Under the pieces are notes generated by a model that was given only the letters and a program-made list of their open reading frames with translations, searched no databases and had not been told where the DNA came from. Below, piece by piece: positions 1 to 6,739 of a stretch of 17,933 nt of DNA. The stretch comes from CAZOHG01 sp964579725 (GTDB lineage Bacteria; Zhuqueibacterota; JdFR-76; BMS3Abin05). Position 1 is the stretch's first letter, and every line of letters starts with the position of its first letter. Both the position numbers and the translations under genes were made by a program. The DNA lies in contig CAZOHG010000066.1 of NCBI GenBank assembly GCA_964579725.1, positions 1 through 17,933 of the forward strand, read 5' to 3'.

Positions 1-32
1 GGGGCATCTTTCAAAGAGACAGGTGCCGTCAT
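1..32 (-). CDS. Possible 5' end of a gene cut by the window edge
   Basis: On the minus strand an ATG at 32 opens a frame reading M-T-A-P-V-S-L-K-D-A up to the edge. It is preceded by a GGGGAG ribosome-binding site (complement of 41-46) at 8 bases spacing, and begins 17 bases after the feoB stop codon. The position suggests a fourth gene in the zinc-ribbon/feoA/feoB transcript. Ten residues are too few to assign a family, so no function is proposed. It could also be a chance ATG in the feoB trailer. Confidence 0.4.
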   Translation of the reverse strand, partial: MTAPVSLKDA

Positions 33-49
33 TTGCGATTCTCCCCAAC

Positions 50-1969
50 TTACAATAGATGAATGACCAGCCAAATTGCTTTCGTTAAAAATGCCAGAAA
101 CAGAGCCAGTCCCGTCGTGAACAAAATGGTAAACAACGTCCAACGCCTTCCGATTTCCTTCCACAGCACCCCAATCGTGGCGGCACACGGAATGTAGAAA
201 ACCACAAAAATCGTAAAAACCATCATTTGCATGTGGGACATGACCTGGTTTAATTGGTTCGTTCCAAGCGCTTGCATGAGCATAATGAGAGAAAGCTCCT
301 TCCTCAAAATGCCGAAAATGAGGGTGACGCCCACCTGTTTTGGCAACGAAAGGGCGTAGGTAATCGGGTAGAGGAGATTGTTAATAATGAGGTCCCAGTG
401 CGCAAATTCGATGAGACTGAGAACAACGCTCCCAACAATGAGAATCGGCCAGGCCACGTAAATGAATTCGCGAAGCCGAAACCAGGTTTTTAGCAAGAGC
501 ACTCGCGCCGAGGGTACCCGGTAGGCCGGTACTTCAAGGATCAGGCCGGGGGCTTCTTCCGGCATGATGCGGGTCATGATTTTGCCCGAGATGGCAATGA
601 CCAAAATATTCAGCACGTAAATACTCAGAGCGGCGTTTGGACCCAGATAAAAGGCCACCAAACCGAAAATAACCGTCGAGCGCGCCGAACACGGCACCAT
701 GACGGCCAAAATGGAGGCAATAATTCGTTCCCGCCGCGATTCCAGAATGCGGGTAGCCATGACGGCCGGTACGCTGCACCCGTACCCCAAAATGAACGGA
801 ATGACCGATTTTCCATGCAGGCCGATTCGGTGCATAAAAATGTCGGTCAAATAGGCCACTCGCGGGAGGTAGCCCAAATCCTCCAAGAGGGAAAGTCCCA
901 GCAAAAACGGAACCAAATAGGGCAGCACGATGGCAATGCCCCCGGAAAAACCTTGAATAATACCTTCCAACAATTTCGCCCACAAATTTTGGGTTCCGTA
1001 GCTGGCCTGCAATTGGTGAACCAAACCGTCGAAAATATCGAGCAGCGGCCCTTCCAAATAGCCCCCGAATTTAAAGACAATTTGGAAAAAGCCGTACATA
1101 ATGAGCACAAGAAAAAAATAACCCCAGATCGGGTGCATGAGCACATTGTCAATTTGCTCCCGAAAATCTTTGGCTGGAGCCCGTACTTCGGCAACAGCTT
1201 CAAAAATATCCAGAGACTTGGCGTGCCGTTCCGACGAAAGCGCCAACGGAGGGTCTTGTCCGCATGATTTGGCAATTTGACGGGAGAGCTTATTTTTCAC
1301 CACGATGATTGCGTGCGAATGGTATTTTTTGAGGAAATAGGGATCGTCCTCCAAAAAGCGCATGGCCAGAAAGCGGGTGGACACATTGGGTTCGCGAATG
1401 CCGTACGATTCAATTTCGGCCACCAGTTGGGAAATTCCCCGCTCCAAATGATGGGAATAATGCGGAACTTTTCCGACCGGTTTTTTTTCACAAACGGTTC
1501 GCACCACGCGGAAAAGCTCGTTTACCCCTTCTCCCTTGGAGGCCACGGTTTCCACCACCGGAATGCCCAAAATTTCCGACAATTTTTCTTTGTCGATGAA
1601 AATCCCCTTGCGCCTGGCTTCGTCAATCATATTTAAGCACAGCACCATGGGTTTTTCCAATTCGAGCAGTTGAAGGGTGAGTTCCAAACTTCGACCCAGA
1701 ACCGAGGCATCTACGACGTTGACAATGGCGTCGATTTCATTGGTGATTAAATAATTCCGGGTTTCCAATTCCGCCATGTCGGATGAAACCAAGGAATACG
1801 TCCCGGGTAGATCCACACAAAGGCACATCTCGCCGTAAATGGACACCTTGCTTTCCGTAAAACTAACCGTTGACCCGGGGAAATTGGAGGTCACAGCCTT
1901 GTAACTGGCTATATGATTGAAAATGGTGCTTTTCCCACAATTTGGCTGCCCAACAAGTGCTACTTTCAT
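50..1969 (-). CDS. feoB: FeoB ferrous iron transporter
   Basis: FeoB is the inner-membrane Fe(II) transporter with a cytoplasmic G domain. The 639-residue product has G1 GQPNCGKST at 7-15, a G2 threonine in PGST (34), G3 DLPG at 53-56, G4 NMID at 113-116 and a G5-like ASKGEG near 143. Several membrane segments follow from about residue 280 to the end. The gate regions keep GYGCSVPA (395-402), VPCSARS (425-431) and FYIPCAATIG (591-600), whose cysteines are conserved in FeoB. The frame is open back to 2137, but the family start MKVALVGQPN at 1969 is clearly right: it has a GGTGG/GGAAATC ribosome-binding region and lies one base after the feoA stop. Length is somewhat shorter than enterobacterial FeoB. 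It is translationally coupled to feoA. No frameshift or missing G-domain residue is seen. Confidence 0.97.
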   Translation of the reverse strand: MKVALVGQPNCGKSTIFNHIASYKAVTSNFPGSTVSFTESKVSIYGEMCLCVDLPGTYSLVSSDMAELETRNYLITNEIDAIVNVVDASVLGRSLELTLQLLELEKPMVLCLNMIDEARRKGIFIDKEKLSEILGIPVVETVASKGEGVNELFRVVRTVCEKKPVGKVPHYSHHLERGISQLVAEIESYGIREPNVSTRFLAMRFLEDDPYFLKKYHSHAIIVVKNKLSRQIAKSCGQDPPLALSSERHAKSLDIFEAVAEVRAPAKDFREQIDNVLMHPIWGYFFLVLIMYGFFQIVFKFGGYLEGPLLDIFDGLVHQLQASYGTQNLWAKLLEGIIQGFSGGIAIVLPYLVPFLLGLSLLEDLGYLPRVAYLTDIFMHRIGLHGKSVIPFILGYGCSVPAVMATRILESRRERIIASILAVMVPCSARSTVIFGLVAFYLGPNAALSIYVLNILVIAISGKIMTRIMPEEAPGLILEVPAYRVPSARVLLLKTWFRLREFIYVAWPILIVGSVVLSLIEFAHWDLIINNLLYPITYALSLPKQVGVTLIFGILRKELSLIMLMQALGTNQLNQVMSHMQMMVFTIFVVFYIPCAATIGVLWKEIGRRWTLFTILFTTGLALFLAFLTKAIWLVIHLL

Positions 1970-1970
1970 A

Positions 1971-2198
1971 TTAGATTTCCACCAAAATTCGGGAAGCAAT
2001 TCCACGCCCCAGGGCCACCTCAACCCCGTTGGTTTCGACCAAAATAGGACCCCGGAGAACGCTCTTTCGCTTAATGCGAATGACGTCCCCGGGGTGAATT
2101 CCCATTTGTTCCAGACGCAGCCGTACTCCGCGACCACCTACAATTTCCGCGACTATTCCAGACTGTCCCACCCCAATCGCGTCCAGAGAAATCTGCAT
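1971..2198 (-). CDS. feoA: FeoA, SH3-like partner of FeoB
   Basis: This 75-residue protein has the FeoA/SH3-like fold pattern: an N-terminal strand around IGVGQSGIVAEI, the core LEQMGIHPGDVIRI (29-42) typical of FeoA, and a C-terminal ALGRGIASRILV with strand character. FeoA is a small cytoplasmic protein that supports FeoB-dependent iron uptake. The ATG at 2198 follows GAGG at 7 bases spacing, and that ribosome-binding site overlaps the end of the upstream zinc-ribbon gene (gap 3 bases). The stop at 1971-1973 is one base before the feoB ATG, so the three genes form one tight operon. Length is normal for the family. Confidence 0.95.
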   Translation of the reverse strand: MQISLDAIGVGQSGIVAEIVGGRGVRLRLEQMGIHPGDVIRIKRKSVLRGPILVETNGVEVALGRGIASRILVEI

Positions 2199-2201
2199 GG
2201 T

Positions 2202-2411
2202 TTATCCTCGAATCATTTGCGTCCCACATTTAGGGCATTTAATGGAATAGCAAGGCGACCCCGCCTGGTGGGGCACCGAATAACCGCAATTGGGACAAAC
2301 GCAGTTTCCCTGAGGGCCAAGCCCCCTTCCGCTTCCTCTGCCGCCTCGGCGACCCAGGCCACCACCGCCAAATCCGCCGCCGGCCGGTCCGGTTCCATCT
2401 CCTCTTGGCAT
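2202..2411 (-). CDS. Small Gly-rich zinc-ribbon protein with DUF5320-like N terminus
   Basis: This 69-residue protein starts M-P-R-G-D-G-T-G-P, a start I know from DUF5320 proteins, and then runs through a Gly/Arg-rich stretch to about residue 34. The C-terminal half is a compact zinc ribbon: C39-P-N-C42 and C59-P-K-C62, with extra cysteines at 37 and 54. It probably binds zinc or iron. The start is secure: AGGAGG is 8 bases upstream of the ATG. It opens the feoA/feoB operon just downstream of a terminator and shares the DUF5320-type opening seen in pieces elsewhere in the locus. A role in iron handling or cofactor delivery to FeoAB is inference from context; no enzyme activity is suggested by the sequence. 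Confidence 0.82.
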   Translation of the reverse strand: MPRGDGTGPAGGGFGGGGLGRRGGRGSGRGLGPQGNCVCPNCGYSVPHQAGSPCYSIKCPKCGTQMIRG

Positions 2412-2450
2412 GATTCTATCCTCCTATTTTTATTTATCTTATTATTTTTC

Positions 2451-2467
2451 GCTGCAAAGGTGCCCTG
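2451..2467 (-). promoter_or_regulatory. Weak candidate sigma54 promoter before the zinc-ribbon/feoAB operon
   Basis: The minus strand reads GGGCACCTTTGCAGC. The -24 box GGCAC is a good match and GG-N10-GC spacing is right, but the -12 box is CAGC rather than TTGC. The expected start would give a leader of about 30 bases before the ATG at 2411, comparable to the strong sigma54 site at 7022. It lies between the terminator at 2521-2548 and the gene, where a promoter is needed. The imperfect -12 box keeps this tentative. Confidence 0.3.
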
Positions 2468-2520
2468 TACTTTGCCGTTCCCCCGCAGACAAGAAACAAA
2501 ATGTCGTCCTCCCCCCAAAA

Positions 2521-2548
2521 CAAAAAAAACACCACAAACGGGTGTTTT
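2521..2548 (-). terminator. Rho-independent terminator after the small NifX-domain gene
   Basis: On the minus strand AAAACACC (complement of 2541-2548) pairs with GGTGTTTT (2526-2533) around a 7-base loop, and four further T residues follow. It starts 6 bases after the TAG stop of the NifX gene at 2554. It separates the ATPase/NifX block from the zinc-ribbon/feoAB block, and could also act as an attenuator that lets some transcription through. Confidence 0.75.
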
Positions 2549-2553
2549 GGATT

Positions 2554-2874
2554 CTATCTCTCCTTCAAGAAATTTTCGATTGCCTCACGAACCGTACTCC
2601 CCTCTACGTCCGTGACCACTTGAACGCCCAAGGCGGACAGTCCCCGCTCCGCATTGGGCCCCACGGCTCCGGTAAGGAGTACGTCAACCTCCTTCTCAGC
2701 CACAAGTTGTGCCGATTGCGTTCCTGCGCCGCCTCGCGCCTGAGCGGCCGGATTTTCAACGGCCTCGAATGTTCCCGTCTCCGAATCGTAGAAAATGAAA
2801 TACGCACACCGGCCAAATCGATGGTCCACAGGCGCGTCCGGATTATTGCCTTCCGCCGTTACCGCTATTTTCAT
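2554..2874 (-). CDS. NifX/NifB-type (ORP-like) small cofactor-binding protein
   Basis: This 106-residue protein is a stand-alone dinitrogenase iron-molybdenum cofactor biosynthesis domain (the NifX/NafY/ORP family). Typical signatures are the MKIAVTAEG start, the DHRFGRCAYF block (17-26), GGAGTQSAQLV (47-57) and the C-terminal GSTVREAIENF. Such proteins carry Fe-Mo or Mo-Cu type clusters rather than act as enzymes. The frame is open up to 2901, but I prefer the ATG at 2874: it matches the family start and has AAAGG 6 bases upstream. It lies 138 bases after the second ferredoxin-MinD ATPase, with no terminator seen between them, and is followed at once by a strong terminator, so it likely ends the ATPase transcript. 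No nitrogenase gene is in the window, so nitrogen fixation is not implied. Confidence 0.92.
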   Translation of the reverse strand: MKIAVTAEGNNPDAPVDHRFGRCAYFIFYDSETGTFEAVENPAAQARGGAGTQSAQLVAEKEVDVLLTGAVGPNAERGLSALGVQVVTDVEGSTVREAIENFLKER

Positions 2875-3012
2875 GTTCAGCCTTTCCCTTTCGTTGTCCA
2901 ATCAATTCAACCCACGTCGGCCCTTTTGTCTTCCATCTTTTGCTACCTCAAGCGCCTGCCGCGGTCGCGTTGCCCTTTTTCCATTCCTGACGAGAGGCCC
3001 CTTTCCCCGATT

Positions 3013-3882
3013 TTACACCGTCTGCAATTTGCGAAAGACAGCCTGCCAAATTGACTCAATCGCCCGGGTTACCCAACCGTCTTTTCCGTATTCCACCACA
3101 ATTTTCCCTGCGCGAAGAGCGTCAATCACCGTTGTGTCAAACGGAATCTTTCCGACCACGGGCACCCCTTTTTCCCGGCAGTACGATTCGATGGTTCGCG
3201 TGTTTTCTTCGTTTAAATCAAATTTATTCACCACAATTAGCGCCGGTACCTTAAAATGCCCCGTCAAATCCAAAATCCGTTTCAAATCGTGAATGCCCGA
3301 CAGGGTCGGCTCCGTTACAATCACCGCCAAATTAGTGCCCGTCAAGGCCGAATTTACCGGACATCCCACCCCCGGTGGACCATCAATGATAATATAATTG
3401 AGATTTTTTTCCTTTGCAAGTTTTTGCGCCTCCTGCCGAACCAAGCTCACAAGCTGACCGGAATTCTCTTCGGCCACCCCAAGCTGCGCGTACACCATCG
3501 GGCCGTAGCGGGTTTCGGCCAGATGCCATCGGCCGTTTTCCTGTTTGCGCATTTCGATAATTTCCGCCGGACACATGCGCTGGCACAAACGACAGCCTTC
3601 ACAAAGCAGCGGATTGACGATGTAATCTTCACTAATGGCGTCGAAACGACACACATTCCGGCAAATATCGCATTCAAAACACTGTTCCCTGTCAATGTAG
3701 GCAACTTGACTGCTAACAAAGGCTTCCGATCGAATATTTTGTGGATTGAGCAGTAAATGCAAGTCGGCAGCGTCCACATCACAATCGGCCATGACTTTAT
3801 TTTCTGCCAACACCGCAAAACTCGCCGTTACTGTGGTTTTGCCGGTGCCCCCTTTTCCGCTGACAACCACTAATTCCTTCAC
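3013..3882 (-). CDS. MinD-family ATPase with inserted ferredoxin domain (second of pair)
   Basis: This 289-residue P-loop ATPase has a deviant Walker A GKGGTGKTT (9-17) at its N terminus and the DGPPG switch motif at 167-171. Between them sit two [4Fe-4S] ferredoxin motifs: C68-x2-C71-x2-C74-x3-C78 and C94-x2-C97-x2-C100-x3-C104. This is the MinD superfamily with inserted ferredoxin (COG1149 type), found mostly in anaerobes and in the Desulfovibrio ORP operons. The start codon is GTG at 3882, overlapping the TGA of the preceding paralogue by four bases (GTGA), with GAGGG 7 bases upstream. This implies translational coupling and probably a heterodimer. It likely uses ATP to drive assembly or transfer of Fe-S or mixed metal clusters; the target is not shown by the sequence. 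Confidence 0.93.
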   Translation of the reverse strand: MKELVVVSGKGGTGKTTVTASFAVLAENKVMADCDVDAADLHLLLNPQNIRSEAFVSSQVAYIDREQCFECDICRNVCRFDAISEDYIVNPLLCEGCRLCQRMCPAEIIEMRKQENGRWHLAETRYGPMVYAQLGVAEENSGQLVSLVRQEAQKLAKEKNLNYIIIDGPPGVGCPVNSALTGTNLAVIVTEPTLSGIHDLKRILDLTGHFKVPALIVVNKFDLNEENTRTIESYCREKGVPVVGKIPFDTTVIDALRAGKIVVEYGKDGWVTRAIESIWQAVFRKLQTV

Positions 3883-4715
3883 GATGCCACCCTCGCCTGC
3901 ACGTCTTTAAATAAATTCCGGAAAATTTCCCGATAGCGCGGGTCCATTTTAACAAGCGGTTCTCCCTTTGAATAGCTCTCTGCGATTTTGCGATCCAGCG
4001 GAATACGCAGTAAAATAGGAATTTGCTCGGAGGCGGCAAAGGCCTCAATAAGGGTGTCCCGGCCGTCGGAACGATTCACAATGATCCCGCCAGGCACCCC
4101 AATTTCCCGATTCATGGCCACCGCCAATTTCAAATCGTTGAGACCAAACGGTGTGGGTTCGGTGACCCAGAGGGTAAAGTCGGTGTCGCGGACGGCTTCT
4201 ACCACAGGGCAGGAGGTTCCGGGCGGCGCATCCAAAATGGCTACCCGGCTCGAATCGATGTACTTTTTCACTTCTTGAACCAACGGGTGCGAACGCGTAG
4301 ACCCCAATTTCAATTTCCCCTGAACAAAGGACACCCGTCCGCTTTGTCCGATTTCAATCCGCCCAATTTCCTGCGGAACCTCGAAAAAGGCCTTTTGCGG
4401 ACACAGAAGCACGCAAGCCCCGCAACTGTGACACAGATCGTCAAAAACAAGTACTTGTTTTTTCAGAACAGCCAAAGCCCCAAACTCACACACCTCCACG
4501 CACTCCCCGCAAAAATCACACTTGGACTCATCCACGCGAGGATACGGCAGGGTGACAATCTTTTCCTCCGTGATTTCCGGTCTCAGGAAAATGTGCCCGT
4601 TAGGTTCCTCCACATCGCAGTCAAGATATTGAGCATTCTCAATGGACAGCGCCAAATTGACGGCGATAGTGGTTTTGCCGGTTCCCCCCTTTCCGCTTGC
4701 AATTGAAATTCTCAT
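3879..4715 (-). CDS. MinD-family ATPase with inserted ferredoxin domain (first of pair)
   Basis: This 278-residue paralogue of the next gene has Walker A GKGGTGKTT at 8-16, a DAPPGTSCP switch block at 162-170, and a ferredoxin insert with C66-x2-C69-x2-C72-x3-C76 and C95-x2-C98-x2-C101-x3-C105. All eight cluster cysteines are present, so two [4Fe-4S] clusters are expected. Its start at 4715 has GGGAG 5 bases upstream. The spacer to the regulator gene upstream is 86 bases, without a terminator hairpin, so it may be co-transcribed with the Fur-type gene or start from its own promoter. The tandem, overlapping arrangement is the same as in ORP-type loci, where two such ATPases act together. The partner protein here is probably one of the NifX-domain proteins (inference). 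Confidence 0.93.
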   Translation of the reverse strand: MRISIASGKGGTGKTTIAVNLALSIENAQYLDCDVEEPNGHIFLRPEITEEKIVTLPYPRVDESKCDFCGECVEVCEFGALAVLKKQVLVFDDLCHSCGACVLLCPQKAFFEVPQEIGRIEIGQSGRVSFVQGKLKLGSTRSHPLVQEVKKYIDSSRVAILDAPPGTSCPVVEAVRDTDFTLWVTEPTPFGLNDLKLAVAMNREIGVPGGIIVNRSDGRDTLIEAFAASEQIPILLRIPLDRKIAESYSKGEPLVKMDPRYREIFRNLFKDVQARVAS

Positions 4716-4762
4716 CCCAACTCCCGCACACCCAATAGCTCATTTTTCATTTTTTGCGCCTT

Positions 4763-4779
4763 AGCAAACAGATTCCCCC
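4763..4779 (-). promoter_or_regulatory. Candidate sigma54 promoter before the ATPase pair
   Basis: The minus strand reads GGGGGAATCTGTTTGCT, giving GG-N10-GC spacing and a good TTTGCT -12 box; the -24 box keeps GG and A but lacks the TGGCA consensus. Start to ATG (4715) would be roughly 37 bases. It is weaker than the site at 7022-7038, and sites of this quality occur by chance, so it is only a candidate. Confidence 0.3.
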
Positions 4780-4801
4780 GTCGCCCTTTCTGCTACCATT
4801 T

Positions 4802-5278
4802 TCATTTGTTCTCGGAATTCTTACTAATAATATTCATTTTTTTGGCGCAATCTTCACAGTACCCTTCAAATCGAATGTGGTGGTCGGTAATCACAAAATG
4901 AAATTGCTGCTCCAAATTCCCCTGCAATTTTTGAATGACGGGCATTAGATCACTTTCAAAATCAATGACCTTCCCGCAGCCCAAACAAACCAGGTGGTGG
5001 TGATGTGGTTTGGCCGTGCCGTTCTCGCCCACGTATTCGTATCGGCTGGGGCTGTTGGGGATGTCCACCCGATCCAAAAAGCTCATTTCGGTTAAAATTT
5101 CCAGGGTACGATAAACCGTGGCCAGACTGATGTTTGTCTTTTTCTTCCGCAAAATTTCGTAAATTTCCCAGGCCGTGTAATGTCCGGTTCGATTTTTAAA
5201 AACATCCAAGACCATTTTTCGCTGTTGCGTTAATTTGTAGCCCTGCATGTTCATCTTTGTTTTCAGGTCGCGTTTCAT
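4802..5278 (-). CDS. Fur-family metal-dependent regulator (Fur/PerR type)
   Basis: This 158-residue repressor has a winged-helix DNA-binding half (GYKLTQQRKMVLDVF at 13-27, recognition region SLATVYRTLEIL at 51-62) and a metal-binding dimerisation half. The structural zinc site is complete: C98-x2-C101 and C141-x2-C144. The regulatory metal site includes H33, H93 and H95 (in the run HHHH, 92-95). By alignment from memory, D106 sits where PerR has its key Asp104 and Fur has Glu, while E81 sits where PerR has Asp85, so the Fur/PerR choice is open. The ATG at 5278 has GGGAG at 5 bases. It follows a terminator and so likely has its own promoter; no clear -35/-10 pair or Fur box was found. It is placed to sense iron or peroxide for the flanking Fe-S and Feo genes. 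Confidence 0.93.
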   Translation of the reverse strand: MKRDLKTKMNMQGYKLTQQRKMVLDVFKNRTGHYTAWEIYEILRKKKTNISLATVYRTLEILTEMSFLDRVDIPNSPSRYEYVGENGTAKPHHHHLVCLGCGKVIDFESDLMPVIQKLQGNLEQQFHFVITDHHIRFEGYCEDCAKKMNIISKNSENK

Positions 5279-5362
5279 GGGTTCTCCCTTCTTTGCAAAC
5301 GTTTCCTAATTTAACTTCTTGCTGAACATTAATTTGAGTTACAATTTCAATAAGAAATCGAA

Positions 5363-5393
5363 CAAAAAATTTCCCCTTATTTCAAGGGGAAAT
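5363..5393 (-). terminator. Rho-independent terminator after the NifX-DUF5320 fusion gene
   Basis: Perfect 10-base stem: ATTTCCCCTT (5369-5378) and AAGGGGAAAT (5384-5393) with a 5-base loop. On the minus strand the stem is followed by TTTTT (complement of 5364-5368), so it terminates leftward transcription. It lies about 100 bases after the stop at 5496 and isolates that gene from the Fur-family gene. Confidence 0.85.
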
Positions 5394-5495
5394 ACAAAAA
5401 TTTAGAGTTAAATGTACGACAAAAAACTCAAATTCCCAACATTTTTTGCCAAATTGGCGAGAAAAATCTCTTTCCGGAGTCTGCCGGTACGAAAG

Positions 5496-6122
5496 CTATT
5501 TTCCTTCCAATTCCCGAATTTTGCGGTTTATTTCCTTAAGTTGTTCGGCCAATTGTTTTGCCTGTTCTTTCAACATTTCAACGGTCGTTTCCTGAGAAAC
5601 GGGCTGCCCCGGCAGCGAACCGGGTGCGGCTCCCGGCGGTGGCGGTGGAAAAGTCCCCGGTGCGGGCGGCATCATGCCCCAACCGTACCCCCCACGTCCC
5701 CCGCGGCCACGTCCCATTCCGCGCCCAAATCCGCCGTAGCCCATTGCTCCGGCGGGCGGAAACGCGCCTCCGGGTGCGTAAGCGCCGGTTGCCGTTACGG
5801 GTGTCAGTTGCCCCGCTTTGAATTTTTCAATGGCCTCTCGAACCGTTCCAGAAAATCCCTCATACATCTGCACACCGGCAGCTCCCAGCGTGCGCGAGGC
5901 GTTCGGGCCAAAACTTCCCGAAATCACGGCCTGAACGCCCTCGGCCACAACAAGCTGTGCCGATTGGATTCCGGCCCCTCCCGTTGCCATGACGTTCGGA
6001 TTTTGAATCGCCTTAAATTGAAGAGAATCCGAATCCACAATTAGAAAATATGCCGACCGTCCGAACCGCGGGTCCAGAGCGGCATCCAACGTAGGGCCGG
6101 TGGCTGTAATGGCTAATTTCAT
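5496..6122 (-). CDS. NifX/ORP-like domain fused to Gly/Pro-rich linker and DUF5320-like coiled coil
   Basis: This 208-residue protein has three parts. Residues 1 to about 107 are a NifX-type cofactor-binding domain (start MKLAITATGP, DPRFGRSAYF at 17-26, GGAGIQSAQL at 48-57, GTVREAIEKF at 92-101). Residues about 108-175 are low complexity: a Gly/Arg/Tyr-rich stretch around GFGRGMGRGRGGRGGYGWG followed by a Pro-rich run. Residues about 178-207 are a charged heptad-like coiled coil (EMLKEQAKQLAEQLKEINRK). The latter two match the build of DUF5320 proteins, so this is a NifX-DUF5320 fusion. The ATG at 6122 has GGAGG 7 bases upstream. The coiled coil may pair with that of the 120-residue protein encoded just upstream. 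It probably carries or scaffolds a metal cluster; no catalytic residues are evident. Confidence 0.9.
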   Translation of the reverse strand: MKLAITATGPTLDAALDPRFGRSAYFLIVDSDSLQFKAIQNPNVMATGGAGIQSAQLVVAEGVQAVISGSFGPNASRTLGAAGVQMYEGFSGTVREAIEKFKAGQLTPVTATGAYAPGGAFPPAGAMGYGGFGRGMGRGRGGRGGYGWGMMPPAPGTFPPPPPGAAPGSLPGQPVSQETTVEMLKEQAKQLAEQLKEINRKIRELEGK

Positions 6123-6323
6123 AAAAAATCCTCCGGTTTTATTTTAAATGTGACAAAATTTAAGCGGAAACGGGAGTTTTCCCCCTCTTTTCGTGCTAAA
6201 GCATTCAATTTTCGGACGAACCAAAACTCAAAAACGCCTAAAGGGGAGAAAAATGCGCCCCTAAAAATTTGTTCCTCTACCACCCAATTCGCTTTCGGCG
6301 GGCATTCCCGAAATCCCCAAGGG

Positions 6324-6355
6324 CTGGAACGCCCACCGAACGTTCGCCTTTCCAG
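6324..6355 (-). other. Hairpin just after the 120-aa gene stop
   Basis: Outer arms CTGGAA (6324-6329) and TTCCAG (6350-6355) enclose a 10-base palindrome CGAACGTTCG (6337-6346). It begins three bases after the stop codon ending at 6359. No T run follows, so it is not a classical terminator; it could stabilise the 3' end of the short upstream message or act as a site for a dimeric protein. Confidence 0.35.
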
Positions 6356-6358
6356 TGC

Positions 6359-6721
6359 TTATTTTCCCTCTTCCTTTTCAAGGGCTTCAATTTGCTGCTG
6401 AATGGCCTCCAATTGATTTTTAATCAACTCGGCCTGATTTTTCAACGCCTGAAGCTGTTGGTCTTTTGTCCAGACCCCAGCGCCGAAGGGGAACCCCGCC
6501 CAGGGCGGTCCAAACCAGCCGGCCGTCGGAAGCGGCGCCTGCCCCGATTGAATGGCCTGCCAGTAAGCATTGGCCTGCGGTGTAGGCCACGAACCGGTTA
6601 AAAGATACGTGGCACCGGGCGGCATCCCATTCGGGGTCACGCCCCACCACCCGGGGCTAAATCCAAAACGCATCCAGCCCGGTAAGCCTGTCCCGTAATA
6701 CATCCACCGATAGCCTCCCAT
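6359..6721 (-). CDS. DUF5320-like protein, C-terminal half type (aromatic region plus coiled coil)
   Basis: This 120-residue protein has an aromatic/Gly/Pro-rich N-terminal part (YRWMYYGTGLPGWMRFGF near the start, a known DUF5320 hallmark) and a coiled coil at about 89-119 (QLQALKNQAELIKNQLEAI and on). The frame can be extended to a GTG at 6730, but that codon lies inside the AGGAGG ribosome-binding site (complement of 6730-6735). The ATG at 6721, 8 bases away, is therefore the start. It is in the same frame as the gene just upstream, separated by one TAA and six sense codons, so together they resemble one DUF5320 protein split in two. There are no cysteines, so the protein itself does not hold a cluster by cysteine; a scaffold or partner role is likely. 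Function is unknown. Confidence 0.85.
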   Translation of the reverse strand: MGGYRWMYYGTGLPGWMRFGFSPGWWGVTPNGMPPGATYLLTGSWPTPQANAYWQAIQSGQAPLPTAGWFGPPWAGFPFGAGVWTKDQQLQALKNQAELIKNQLEAIQQQIEALEKEEGK

Positions 6722-6739
6722 TTGAACCACCTCCTTTTT

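Noticed and set aside
1970..2137. N-terminal extension of FeoB by 56 residues
   Set aside because: It overlaps feoA in another frame; the conserved family start MKVALVGQPN at 1969 has its own ribosome-binding site.
5558..6044. Long plus-strand frames opposite the NifX-DUF5320 gene, and similar ones opposite metH and the peptidase
   Set aside because: Low-complexity or Arg/Ser-rich translations with no recognisable family; they are shadows of the minus-strand genes.
2554..6122. Nitrogen fixation capacity from the NifX-type domains
   Set aside because: These are small ORP-like family members; no nifHDK, nifB or nifEN is in the window.
6238..6264. AGGGG/CCCCT hairpin as terminator of the DUF5320-like pair
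   Set aside because: Only a 5-base stem with an 11-base loop and an interrupted T run; too weak to call.
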